The translations under genes and the position numbers were made by a program. This document shows positions 23,701-33,654 of a stretch of DNA of 64,000 nt, one piece after another (positions within the stretch are counted from its first letter, which is position 1; every line of letters begins with the position of its first letter). The notes under the pieces are model-generated. The model was not told where the DNA came from. It was given only the letters and a program-made list of their open reading frames with translations, and searched no databases. The DNA is from Liolophura sinensis (Eukaryota; Mollusca; Polyplacophora; Chitonida; Chitonidae): contig NC_088295.1 in NCBI RefSeq assembly GCF_032854445.1, positions 94,109,805 through 94,173,804 on the forward strand. The letters are read 5' to 3'.

Positions 23701-25895
23701 TGTTAGGAGGAGAATTGCCGTCGGAAACCACGGAAGTGCAGTTCGTACATTTCCGGTAGAACTCTTCTTCCCAGAAGGTAGCGAACAGTACAGTTCGTTT
23801 TCCGATTGCCGATCGTGAAACCGGAATGTTGGACATAGGTTCCAAGTTTACACAAACAAGCCGGCAGTTTTAATGACTTATTGGCTGAGAGGCAACACAC
23901 CCTCCGCAAGGCGTTAAAGATTGAGGACGCAATAGACTCAGCGATTTACGCCAGCTTTGCTGTTTTCAGGCTTTACATGTATGGTGAGGAAAAATCGCAA
24001 ACTTATGCAGCAGGCACCACCAGATAGAAAAAGATGTGCTCTTTCCAGCCTATAGTGTCATTTTGTAAAGTTTTCTTCTCCTTTAAGTCATGTACGCAGA
24101 GAAGTACTGTCTAGGGCATGTTTTCAAGGTGACGCACGTACCTCTGACACATCGGACGCAGAAAAGGTCAGGGATAATTGGACGCCGTCAAACAGCGGAC
24201 AACACAGGATCTTCAGGGTCGGCCTAAAAGCCAGTATAAGCTCCGGTATGCCAGCCTGGCATTGCAGCCGAACGGCAATGAGTATGTACACAAAACTGAT
24301 CGAATATAGATCAAATGTTATTGTCTTTCTCTATACAGCAGTGTATAAGAAGTCAAGACTGAAGCATTATTTACTAAGTTATCGTATTTTTATGACACAC
24401 ATCGGAGACATCCGCTCAATTGCCAGCTTTTTCATGATGCCGGATGACGGGTAATGTAAATATCTATATAAAATCCAAGAATAGACTGTACTGTTGTTTT
24501 ATGGTATACATATAAAGCCACACGTTAGCATTCATGTTTATAATATACAATTTTAAACTTCTAGAGTGCAGCACCTTGTTAATGAATGCCAATACATATA
24601 TGTGCCTTTTATGTATACCATAAAATAACAGTGTAGTGCATTTTGGATTTTCTATAAATTTTTACATTACCTGTCATCTGGCATCAAGGAAAAGCCGGCA
24701 ATCAAGCAGAGATCTCTCATGTGTGTCATGAAAATATGCTAGCTCGGTAAATACTGCTCGAGTCTTGAATTGTTATACACTATTGAGAGACAGACGATAT
24801 CATTCAATATTTGTCAATTTTGTGTCAATACTCATTGCCGTTTGGCCTCAATGCCCACACTGAATACTGGGTTTGTAAATTACCCCATTAGAGCTAGTTT
24901 CAACTTCTCAGCTCACTCTACACCTACTGTATATTCAACTTGGTAATGGCATGCCAGCACCAAATTCAAGACTTAGCCACAAATGCTTTGCATTAACCAC
25001 TGGTATGGATTTTTACAGAAATTGTTTAAAATGGATGTCAACGTTTAATTTAATTGCACTATAATACTCGTGAGTTGTAAAGACTAATTGGTTTTTCATT
25101 GGTTACAACTGAATGGAGAAATGTTCAATTTGCATACAAACAAAAATGGCGGACATAAGATGCTTATCATTTTAGATACTGTCACGTGTCACCTTTACAT
25201 AGCTACTGTCACGTGTCACCTTTACATAGCTACTGTCACGTGTCACCTTTACATAGGAGATTTCTGCACTGTATTATTCGCGCCAGGATTTCTGTAGTCT
25301 GTCATGAAACCCTCTGAATTGGAACTTCCATCAGACAGCCTGTCAGGTCCATAGCTGTTGCTTATACCACTACACCACTCGAGTTGATGTGCTCGAATGT
25401 GGGTTTTAGACATCTTAAGAGAGATGTACATGGTAAGAGTTGAATGCACATGTGCGTGTGTCACATGTTTTTGTCATGTGGACTACATCTGAACAGAGTT
25501 TCCTCCACATTTAGCCAGGCTCATCCAGGGAAACATGAATGAATTGACGTAAGAAGTGACGTAGAAAGTTACAAGCAAGTATCACCCTAGTCTTTACAAC
25601 TTCCTAGTACTCCATCTGACCAGTCTGAAGATAGGAATTGAAATAGCCACATGAGGCTACTGTCATCCCGGTCTGTTGGTCCGGTAACGAGGAGAGGGAT
25701 AGTTCAGATGAACAGGTTGTCTCCCCTGTGTGCAATCAACAAGCCGACATGCCCGTTAAAAGGCGTTACCGCTCTAACGATACTATTCGTTTTTCAACTC
25801 ACAAAACATTTCACTTACAATCCTGAGCATCTGTACACAATAACGTAAGGCACATAAGACAACGCTACGCAGTTCCCAAAATGAAAGAACGTCAT
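14652..25895 (-). CDS. TMEM147: TMEM147, ER multipass-translocon (BOS complex) subunit
   Basis: Six exons on the minus strand: 25819-25895, 22571-22706, 20651-20787, 18535-18619, 15444-15565, 14652-14787. All have GT/AG borders and compatible phases; together they give 230 codons plus stop, against about 224 residues in vertebrate TMEM147. Recognisable stretches are the start [18 protein letters not shown], then [39 protein letters not shown] and [13 protein letters not shown]. The protein is almost wholly hydrophobic, as expected for about seven membrane spans. In the family it sits in the ER membrane with nicalin and NOMO behind Sec61. Intron 1 holds a TTAA-flanked MITE and a large palindrome; intron 2 a gypsy fragment and a MITE; introns 3 and 4 hold arrays derived from the preceding exon ends; intron 4 also holds SINE A1; intron 5 holds a SINE B fragment. 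Head to head with CFAP126. Confidence 0.95.
14788..15443 (-). other. TMEM147 intron 5
   Basis: Holds a truncated SINE B (14936-15066). The rest is AT-rich with no other recognised feature. Confidence 0.7.
14936..15066 (-). mobile_element. SINE family B, 5'-truncated
   Basis: Tail ATTTATTTCTTTATTTGATT and GGTGGCCAGCATTATGGTGG, then stops after GCAGAGCCCGGGGGAAACCC: the tRNA-like head is missing. Confidence 0.8.
15444..15565 (-). CDS. TMEM147: TMEM147 exon 5
   Basis: Acceptor gatgttgtag, donor gtaagt. Encodes [19 protein letters not shown] and a hydrophobic span. Phase 0 in, 2 out. Confidence 0.92.
17240..17640. repeat. Dispersed repeat, second copy
   Basis: About 17330-17505 aligns with about 40-205 at the left edge of the window. 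It lies inside TMEM147 intron 4. Class unknown. Confidence 0.5.
17640..18345. repeat. 34-bp tandem array, probably seeded by TMEM147 exon 4
   Basis: About 20 units of ACCAGAGAGACATTTAGATC + ACGCGCTATAGGAG type. On the plus strand, CCAGAgaGACATTtagATCA parallels the exon 4 end CCAGActGACATTggaATCA at 18535-18554, and the flanking CTATA also matches. The original gtgagt donor is lost in most units. About 190 bp separates array and exon. Confidence 0.85.
18535..18619 (-). CDS. TMEM147: TMEM147 exon 4
   Basis: Acceptor atttatttag, donor gtgagt. Encodes [20 protein letters not shown] and SFDSNVSL, the most conserved loop of the family. Confidence 0.93.
19020..19395 (-). mobile_element. tRNA-derived SINE, family A, copy 1
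   Basis: On the minus strand: head GGCCCGGATAGCACAGTTGG (A box), GATCCAGGATCAATCC (B box), a long body and an (ACTC)n tail. Flanked by the 9-bp duplication ACTTTGTGA at 19011-19019 and 19396-19404. Confidence 0.88.
19612..19672 (-). mobile_element. Possible SINE B fragment
   Basis: Diverged match to the tail side: CTCTAGAATTTTTCACTTAA and ACGATGGCAGTCAG. Too short for certainty. Confidence 0.35.
19860..20650. repeat. 54-bp array made of TMEM147 exon 3 end plus donor
   Basis: About 15 units. On the minus strand each reads CATGCCAGTATGGGATGGGC, then C..GCTGAACTCAT.ATGACA and GTAAGCAATC: the last ~44 nt of exon 3 followed by its gtaagc donor. The array begins immediately downstream of the real donor. 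Confidence 0.95.
20651..20787 (-). CDS. TMEM147: TMEM147 exon 3
   Basis: Acceptor tctgttccag, donor gtaagc. Encodes [19 protein letters not shown] then [13 protein letters not shown]. Its 3' end is the template of the adjacent 54-bp array. Confidence 0.94.
21241..21600 (+). mobile_element. Decayed Ty3/gypsy-type integrase fragment
   Basis: Translated in pieces, this resembles the end of an LTR-retrotransposon integrase core: a D-x-G element, then the GNG-x-CERFN block and an HAYN...STGY-P block. A stop codon interrupts it and no LTRs were seen. It is a dead fragment in TMEM147 intron 2. Confidence 0.7.
21918..22447. mobile_element. MITE copy 2, inverted relative to copy 1
   Basis: Reverse complement matches 13620-14037 along its length, including the paired TGACGTCA sites (22105-22133). 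It has about 110 bp extra in the middle. TTAA lies at both ends and the ends start AGAGCT. In TMEM147 intron 2. Confidence 0.72.
22571..22706 (-). CDS. TMEM147: TMEM147 exon 2
   Basis: Acceptor atattctag, donor gtgagt. Encodes [11 protein letters not shown] and [20 protein letters not shown]. Confidence 0.94.
22707..23516 (-). other. TMEM147 intron 1, downstream part
   Basis: No clear feature. 23175-23220 weakly resembles the SINE B body (CAGGTTGCTGCAGACCTTC) and may be an old fragment. Confidence 0.35.
23517..24087. mobile_element. Non-autonomous transposon with AGGAGAAGAAAA ends
   Basis: Left end TTAA-AGGAGAAGAAAA at 23517 and right end TTTTCTTCTCCT-TTAA ending at 24087 are exact inverted repeats flanked by TTAA. 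About 570 bp, no coding potential. TTAA suggests piggyBac-type mobilisation; that is inference. Confidence 0.65.
24258..24856. repeat. ~600-bp imperfect palindrome
   Basis: Two arms of about 295 bp meet near 24558. Paired landmarks: AACGGCAATGAGTA / CATTGCCGTT, ATGACACACAT / ATGTGTGTCAT, GTAATGTAAA (24451) / TTTACATTAC (24661), TTTTATGGTATACATA / TATGTATACCATAAAA. Lies in TMEM147 intron 1. Confidence 0.85.
25183..25258. repeat. Short 27-bp tandem repeat, three copies
   Basis: Unit CTACTGTCACGTGTCACCTT + TACATAG, three nearly identical copies, in TMEM147 intron 1. Confidence 0.9.
25819..25895 (-). CDS. TMEM147: TMEM147 exon 1
   Basis: ATG at 25893-25895; encodes [18 protein letters not shown] and RCSG; donor gtaagt. 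Ends in phase 2 and joins exon 2 to give S-G-L-A-E-Y, as expected for the family. Confidence 0.94.
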
Positions 25896-26293
25896 CTTGC
25901 TTAGAAATTAACAGAAAATACTGCCAAGTTTGAAGGCAACCAGGCAGGTTGGAAGGAGCTTGAACTATCAACTTCCGGTATGCTATTCGCACCGAATATT
26001 TATTATGGAACCATCATTTGCAAACTGGTCCCATATTCAACTTTGTTTGTTAATACCATTGTCGTGAATTTAAATTTGGGTGGAAATGGACATTTTTCCA
26101 TGCATATATTTTGGACCAGTTATAATGCCAAATGCTGTACAACCCCGATATCACTTGGCAACAGCGTCAGTCTGTGATAACAGCGGATCAGCAATTAAGA
26201 AGGAACACATTTATAAATTCCAGCCTTTGGGGACATTTAAGTCGAACATAGCGGACTTAATCAACGTAAAGCAAGAGGAAAAGGAGTGACACA
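25896..26293. promoter_or_regulatory. Shared divergent promoter region TMEM147 / CFAP126
   Basis: Only 398 bp separate the two start codons, so both promoters must lie here or overlap. GGCAAC at 26157-26162, preceded by ATATCAC, resembles one half of an RFX X-box, the usual ciliary-gene element; the other half is poor. No TATA box stands out. Confidence 0.5.
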
Positions 26294-26320
26294 ATGTCGC
26301 TAAACTTCAGCGCAAATCAG
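26294..26320 (+). CDS. CFAP126: CFAP126 exon 1
   Basis: Nine codons, MSLNFSANQ, then donor gtaaaa. Too short to find by ORF length; identified by family match with exon 2. Confidence 0.9.
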
Positions 26321-29252
26321 GTAAAATTCAAGTTTGTTTTCTGGTAAAAGGTGGGCCTACTTTATGGTACATTCACCAGCCCAAAGCTAAGCTGGACATT
26401 CCTACCGTAACGCCGAGCTCCGGTCGGCTTCCACGCGGACAATTTCACAAAAAAAAAAAAAAACCCGACTGGAAACCTACCTCATTTTTGCTATCCACCC
26501 ATTCCGTAAACGCCCGAAACGTAATGTGTCAAAGCCAGCATTGGTAAAGCATCGTTCAATAGTAATCCGTTTAAACTTTCGAAGCGGACTCAAATCAATG
26601 TCTGCCATGTTTGGAATATTTTTTTTCATCTTCAGGCAGGGTGATAGGCCGTGAAAATTTTATCCAACCCAACATTCTCTTTAAGAATTGCATGCTCTGT
26701 ACAAACAGAATGTTAGGTGGGATAACATTTTCGCGGCCCATCAACATGCCCGAAGATAAAAAAAATTCCAAAGATGGCAGACGAGATTTCAGTTGTCCAA
26801 TTCGAAAGTTTACACGGCTGGATTACTGTTTAGAGATGCTTTACCAATGCTGGCTTTGACATAATATTTGTGTTTTAGAGAATCGGTGGATAGAGCCGTT
26901 ATTTTTTTATTTTTTTTTAGTGAAATTGTCTGCGTGGAAGTGTATATGACCGAAGCTGGGCATTACGGTAGAAATGTCTAGCTTAGCTTTGGACTATACA
27001 TCTACATGCACTACAAATGATACTGTTCTTAAATTGTTAAATTAGTATTTTTTTTCTTAAAGATTTTTCAGCTAGCCTGAAGACCAAATAATATTTATTA
27101 CCAAATTAAAATGATACTGAGTTTCACAAATCAAAAGCAACAGAGAAAAGTTCTTTCCAATTATCATTACATATATATTTACATATATTACAACGCCTTC
27201 ATATACATGATATTTTGCACTATAAAGTCCTAATTTTCATTGACCACGAACCAAATATGCTTGTTTGTTTCAGTACAACAAAGCGTTTAGCCCCTACAAC
27301 CTTCAGAACTGGGAGATACCAAGAGAACATAAAGAGGTACAGAAGAGTATAGTATACACAGTAGATTGTGTTGCTTAGGCCTACATTGTCACACTGAATA
27401 GACAGGCTACATTTAGATTGGTCTCAGGTTGTCAACTATGCTCCTAACAGTGAAGCAATTTCAAGGCCTGTGCCCACCCTCCTAATTTTTGTCAAGTGGT
27501 AAAGCATAACAGGTGCCTTGCATATGGCTCAGTGCATTCACTAATGAACTGGGATCAGATTTTACCGATATTGTATTAGCGTCCAATAAACATTGTTTGT
27601 TGGAAAAAGACATTGACTTAATGTCTGTTACTTTTTTCTTTTTTTTTTTTGCCATTTTAGCGACCAATTCAGCATGACGGTTTCACGCAGTTTATTGCCA
27701 ATGATCAAGGCCATTTGATGGAAGGTGTTAAACGGTCGCGAGAATCTCCTTGGGGAAACTTTGTAGGCACATGGGACCTTCCTCTAAAAATACCAGGTAA
27801 CCTTACAGGCATTTGTACAGCATCACTTGTAAATACATGTACTGGTATTCAAAAACATACCCTATACTGTTGTGAATACAGATTCTGACGAAAGCGAAAA
27901 CGCAAAGGTTCAACATATCTAAAGCAGGGCTATTGCTACCACTGCCATATTGCTATCCATTTTTCTTGGCTTTTGAAAATCTAGTTATATAATCTAGTCT
28001 GGTGTAGTGATACCAGAGTTTGGTTTGCATTAAAACTTTGACTTTTGACGTGAAACATGCATACAGTAGGACATGGCCCATCGTGTTATATATAGCTTTA
28101 ATTTACAGGTAACAAAATATCAAATCCGACAGCAAGACGGAGCACAGTGGCAGTAGATCTTCAGCAACAGAAGTGTGAAGGAGATGAAATTATCAGTGGA
28201 CAAACTAAACATGTTGAGGTAATGTCACATTGTTTTTGAGGGGTTCATTTGATTTTGTACTTCTGAAGACATTTCATCTGATTAAAGTTTTCTGGCTATT
28301 CCAAACAAGGGCCTCTTGGGGGCAGTCTGCACCTTGAATCTATCAGAAATGATAAATGTAGAGTGATGATTTAGATCTGATCACCATAGCCTACGTGATG
28401 GAAGCATCATTGTGACAAGTTAGTAAAACAGACCTTAATCTATTCTGAGCCAAACTGATGACCACTTTGGGTTTGGCGACAGTGTACATTTCGCAGTTTA
28501 CATATATTTCATTGTTGATTTGGTCATTAACATAAAAACAAAATGAACAAATACTTCAGAATTGATCACATATACAATGGCAAGCAGTTTTATGGGTGGG
28601 CGAAACCAGAGTGCAGGCCTTGCTGTGGTCAACCACTGATCTTCGCAAATTACTGATGAGCACAGATATGCACCATGTTGGTGGAAGACAAGTGGTTTTC
28701 AATGAAAACAAACTTTAGAACGCCCATAGAGATGTCATTGGCAGCTTATTTTCATCAAGAGATCGCGGAAATCTACATATTCTGTCGAAGGGCAGGCTTG
28801 AAGCCACACCTAATGCTTGAAAGGCAAACTATTAGACCACAGCCTACTCCCCAGGCAGACACAGAGGTGTATGACCTGGATTAGTTTCTATTCAACAGCT
28901 TACCAGTACATGTATTATACAAATTGAAGGTGTATTAACTGGCATTTGCTACATTAGTGCTGATTCTTGACCTGTCGTATGTTAACTGAGTAATGGTGAT
29001 AACTTTCAGGTACCTGACGCGCTGCCCATCAAAGAGGATCAGACAGCAGACTTGGCAGTAACATCCCGCTCACCTGCCCCAGGATGCATGATCCATAGCC
29101 CTGCCCAGGCCGGACCTGCTAGCCAAAGGGCCTTCTCAACGTGCCCTGTCCACCCACCCACAAAAGCTCCTTCACCGGATGTCAACTTACAGGATGCTAA
29201 CCAGTCCAAATCACCCATCAACTGGCCATCTAATAATGCTGACACAGAATAA
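26294..29252 (+). CDS. CFAP126: CFAP126 / Flattop, ciliary and basal-body protein
   Basis: Five exons: 26294-26320, 27274-27336, 27661-27796, 28109-28218, 29010-29252. All borders are GT/AG, phases fit, and the product is 192 aa. The N-terminal half carries the family blocks: SANQYNKAFSPYNLQNW, FTQFIANDQGHL and SPWGNFVGTWDLPLKIPG. The C-terminal third is Pro/Ser-rich and poorly conserved, as usual in the family. Flattop proteins bind ciliary doublet microtubules and act in basal-body docking and planar polarity of multiciliated cells. Intron 1 contains a ~610-bp near-palindrome. AATAAA occurs at 29248-29253, overlapping the stop, and at 29572-29577. No exon-derived array is seen in this gene, unlike its two neighbours. 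Confidence 0.95.
26381..26992. repeat. ~612-bp near-palindrome in CFAP126 intron 1
   Basis: Arms start CCAAAGCTAAGCTGGACATT (26381) and end with its inverse TTAGCTTTGG (26992). Matching pairs run inward: TTCCACGC.GACAATTTCAC, GTCAAAGCCAGCATTGGTAA, GTAAACTTTCGAA, AACATTCT..., with the axis near 26687 and a very small loop. Confidence 0.9.
27274..27336 (+). CDS. CFAP126: CFAP126 exon 2
   Basis: Acceptor tgtttcag, donor gtacag. Encodes YNKAFSPYNLQNWEIPREHK-E. Confidence 0.93.
27661..27796 (+). CDS. CFAP126: CFAP126 exon 3
   Basis: Acceptor after a long T tract, donor gtaacc. Holds the most conserved blocks, FTQFIANDQGHL and SPWGNFVGTWDLPLKIP. Confidence 0.95.
28109..28218 (+). CDS. CFAP126: CFAP126 exon 4
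   Basis: Acceptor tttacag, donor gtaatg, phase 1 in and 0 out. Encodes NKISNPTARRSTVAV and a charged stretch. Confidence 0.88.
29010..29252 (+). CDS. CFAP126: CFAP126 exon 5 (last)
   Basis: Acceptor actttcag. Encodes a Pro/Ser/Ala-rich tail ending SINWPSNNADTE-stop. Confidence 0.88.
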   Translation, partial: VPDALPIKEDQTADLAVTSRSPAPGCMIHSPAQAGPASQRAFSTCPVHPPTKAPSPDVNLQDANQSKSPINWPSNNADTE

Positions 29253-29889
29253 AGTTTCACACAGGACATTATACAGATATTTAGATTTAAAAAAAAATAT
29301 CATTTGAGGAACCATTCTCTTGCAACACAGTCTCAACCCAATTCAGTGAGTAGATACTAGCAGCATTACATTTTCAGCTGTGGTACAATATGGTGCACAG
29401 ATGTCTAATCATGATTTATACTTTAATAGCAAATATGCTCACAATTACTGTCTTATTTATTACTACTCTACATTTGTCTTACAGATTTTATCTATTAACA
29501 AATGTTATCAAAGAAATAAGTACATTTCTTAGTAGCTTTACTGCATTCACTGAAACGTATGACTTTTAAAAAATAAAAATATGGCCTATGTATTACTTAT
29601 GTTTTTTCTCACTTACATTGTTAATGTATTTCGTACATGTAACTGGGAAGTCAAGTGTTACTGGAGTTACACAGCACAGCCACATGGTACTGCTCAGAAA
29701 CTGTAACTTATTGGCCCGCTCTGTCGGTGTATCAGCTTTTCAGTACTGTGTGCCAGTTTTACTTTGGTACCACAAAGTCAATAACTGTACAGTACAAGGC
29801 AGTCACAAATCTTGTTGCTGCATCATGGTACGTACACTGTAGATAAGCACACTGTCATGCTACACGCACCTGTAAAGTATTGAAAGTTT
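29253..29889 (+). other. CFAP126 3' UTR and flank
   Basis: AATAAA at 29572-29577 is the likely polyadenylation signal. No further gene before the next array. Confidence 0.55.
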
Positions 29890-31330
29890 AACAAGCCGTA
29901 ACTTGGCTGCAGCATGGTACAGTGCAGCTGAGAAGCACACTGTACCATGAAGCCGTGAAGCACACTGTACTGTGATGCTGTGAAGCACACTGTACCATGC
30001 ATCTGTGAAGCACACAATACCGTGCAGCACCTGACAGTGCCAAATGCTTATCACACCGTACCTTGGCTACAGCATGGTATAGTGCAGCTGTGAAGCACAC
30101 TGTACTGTGTAGTGGTTAAGTGCACTGTACTGTGAAGCTGTGAAGCACACTGTATGGTGCAGCTGTGAAGCACACGGTACCGTTCAGCGGTGAAGCACAC
30201 TGTACCTTGCAGACGTAAAACCATATTGTACGGTGCAGCTGTGAAACATATTGTATGGTGTAGCTGTGAAGCACACAATACCTTGCAGCTGTGAAACACA
30301 CTGTACTGTCCCGGCGGTGAAGCACACTGTACTGTGAAGCTGTAAAGCACACTGTATGGTGCAGCTGTGAACCACACTGTACCATGCAGCACCTGTACAG
30401 TATCAAATGTTTATCACGCCGTGCCTTGGCTACAGCATGGTACAGTGCAACTGTTAAGCAAACTGTACCATGCAGCAGTGAAGCACACTGTACCGTGCAG
30501 CTGTGAAGCACACTGTACTCTGTAGCAGTGAAGTGCACTGTACTGTGAAGCTTTGAAGCACACTGTATGGTGCAGCTGTGAAGCACACTGTACCGTTCAG
30601 CGGTGAAGCACATTGTACCTTGCAGCTGTGAAACATATTGTACGGTGCAGCTGTGAAACATATTGTATGGTGCAGCTGTGAAACACACTGTACGATGCAG
30701 CTGTGAAGCACACTGTACCGTGCAGCTGTGAAACACACTGTACGGTGCAGCTGTGAAGCACACTGTACTGTGAAGCTGTAAAGCACACTGTACTGCGCAG
30801 CGGTGAAGCACACTGTACTGTGAAGCTGTAAAGCACACTGTACGGTGCAGCTGTGAAGCACACTGTACTGTGAAGCTGTAAAGCACACTGTACGGTGCAG
30901 CTGTGAAGCACACTGTACTGTGAAGCTGTAAAGCACACTGTACTGCGCAGCGGTGAAGCACACTGTACTGTGAAGCTGTAAAGCACACTGTACGGTGCAG
31001 CGGTGAAGCACACTGTACTGTGAAGCTGTAAAGCACACTGTACGGTGCAGCTGTGAAGCACACTGTACTGTGCAGCAGTGAAGCACACTGTACTGTGAAG
31101 CTGTAAAGCACACTGTACTGTGCAGCGGCAAAGCACACTGTACTGTCCAGCTATGAAGGACACTCTACAGTGCAGCTGTAAAGCATATGGTACCATGCAA
31201 GTGTAATGCAGACTGTACCATGCAGGTGTAATGCAAACTGTACCATGCAGGTGTAAAGCAGGCTGTATCATGTAGGTGTAAAGCAGGCTGTATCATGCAG
31301 GTGTAAAGCAGGCTGTACCACAGAGCACGT
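29890..31330. repeat. 25-bp tandem array (about 56 copies)
   Basis: Unit GTGAAGCACACTGTACTGTG + CAGCT, with variants (tgaag/taaag, cggtg). The right end (31190-31330) shifts to a GTGTAATGCAGACTGTACCA subtype. The unit has no stop on the minus strand, so long overlapping false ORFs appear. Confidence 0.95.
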
Positions 31331-31439
31331 ATATGGTACCAAATGGCAATCAAGCAATGCCTTGCGACAGTTTCGAACCCAGTGAGGTAAAGCCACCATC
31401 GTAGGTAGCTGACATTAAACTGCCGTTACTTGACATACA

Positions 31440-33635
31440 TCCCGACATATAGCCACACCTGTTCACAAGGCACCGGACAGACCTCCTGACGTAAAGCCAC
31501 ACCTGCTCACAAGGCACCTGACAAACCTCCTGACGTAAACCTGTTCACAAGATACCTGACAAACCTCCTTATGTAAAGCCATCCCCATTCACAAGGTGCA
31601 CATGTACCTGACAAACCTCCTGATGTAAGGCCACACCAGTTCACATGGTACACGTGCACCTGACAAGTCTACTGTTGTGAGGCCACACCTGTTCATATGT
31701 ACCCGACAAACCTCCTCATTTAAAGCCATACCCATTCAGAAGGTACACATGGACCTGACAAACCTCTTTGATGTAAGGCCACACATTTTCACAAGGTACA
31801 CATGCACCTGACAAACCTCCTGATGTAAGGCCACACTTGTTCACAAGGTACACATGTACCTGACAAACCTCCTGATGTAAAGCCACGCCAGTTCACAAGG
31901 TCCACACATACCTGACAAGCCAACTGATGTGAGGCCACACCTGTTCACAAGTACCTGATAAATCGCCTGATGTAAGGCCACACCTGTTCCCAAGGTACAC
32001 ATGCACAAACAAACCTCTTGACATAAGGCCACACCTGTTCACAAGGTACCTATGCTGCTGAGAAACCTCCTGATGTAAGGCCACACCAGTTCACAAGGTC
32101 CACACGCACCTGACAAACCTCTTGATGTAAAGCCACACCTGTTCAAAAGGTACACATGGACCTGAGAAACCTCCTGGGAGTGAGTGCTTGGGGTTTAACA
32201 TCGTACTCAACAATTTTTCAGTCATATGACGAAGAAGGAATCATTAGGGTGCATGTACGTGTAATGTGCCTCCTTGTTGCAGGACGGATTTCCACCGCTC
32301 TTTTATTTAGTGCTGCTTCACTGAGACGACTTACCGAAGGCAAGTAAGCCGCCCCGCCCGAGCCATTATACTGATACGGGTCAATCAGTCGTTGCACTAT
32401 CCCCTTCATGCTGAACGCCAAGCGAGGAAGTTACAACTTCCTCTTTTAAAGTCTTACGTGTGACTCAATCAAGGATTGATCCTGGATCTACCGGTCCCAA
32501 AGCGGACGCTCTACCAACTGTGCTATCTGGGCCGGTGAGAAACATCCTCCTAAGGCCACACCTATTCACAAGATACACATGCACCTGACAAACCTGTTGA
32601 TGTAAGGCCACACCTATTCACAAGGTACACATGTACCTGACAAACCAACTGATATAAAGCCACACCCATTCACAAGGTACACATGTACCAGACAAACCTC
32701 CTGATGTGCTGAAAAACCACACCTGACAAACCACTTGATATCATGCCACACCTGTTCACCAGGTACACATGCTCCTGACAAACCTCCTGATGTAAGGCCA
32801 CACCTGTTCACAAGGTACACATGGACCTGACAAGCTGATCGATGTGAGGCCACACCTGTTCACAAGTACCTGACAAATCTCCGGATGTAAAGCCATACCT
32901 GTTCACAAGGTCCACATGCACCTGACAAGCTGACCGATGTGAGGCCACACCTGTTCACAAGGTACACATGCACCTGGCAAGCCGACCGATGTGAGGCCAC
33001 ACTTGTTCACAAATACCTGAAAATCTCCTGATGTAAAGCCACACCTGTTCACAAGGTCGACATGCACCTGACAAACCTCCTGACATAAAGTCATACCTAA
33101 TCACAAGGTACCTGACAAACCTCCTGATGTAATGTCACACCTAATCACAATGTACCTGACAAACCTCCTGATGTAAAGCCACACCTAATCACAATGTACC
33201 TGACAAACCTCCTGACATAAAGTCATACCTAATCACAAGGTACCTGACAAACCTCCTGACATAAAGCCACACCTAACCACAAGGTACCTGACAAACCTCC
33301 TGATGTAAAGCCACACCTAAACACAAGGTACCTGACCAACCTCCTGACATAAAGTCATACCTAATCACAAGGTACCTGACAAACCTCCTGACGTAAAGTC
33401 ACACCTAATCACAAGGTACCTGACTAACCTCCTGATGTAAAGTCACACCTAATCACAAGGTACCTGACAAACCTCCTGATGTAAAGTCACACCTAATCAC
33501 AAGGTACCTGACAAACCTCCTGATGTAAAGTCACACCTAATCACAAGGTACCTGACTAACCTCCTGATGTAAACTCACACCTAATCATAAGGTACCTGAC
33601 AAACCTCCTGACGTAAAGCCACACCCAATGTATTT
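31440..33635. repeat. 38-52-bp tandem array interrupted by a SINE
   Basis: The left half has units like CACACCTGTTCACAAGGTAC + ACATGCACCTGACAAACCTC + CTGATGTAAGGC. The right half (from about 33060) has a shorter 44-bp form with CACACCTAATCACAAGGTAC. SINE A2 sits inside at 32171-32535. Confidence 0.93.
32171..32535 (-). mobile_element. tRNA-derived SINE, family A, copy 2, inserted in array
   Basis: Nearly identical to copy 1 over the body (for example GGACGGATTTCCACCGCTCT). Flanked by the duplication TGAGAAAC at 32163-32170 and 32536-32543, which is part of the host array unit, so insertion post-dates the array. Confidence 0.9.
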
Positions 33636-33654
33636 AGTGAAGGCTGAATGCCTT

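Noticed and set aside
30051-31271. Minus-strand Cys-rich ORFs
   Set aside because: Products of the 25-bp array in three frames; the cysteines come from the repeat, not from a protein family.
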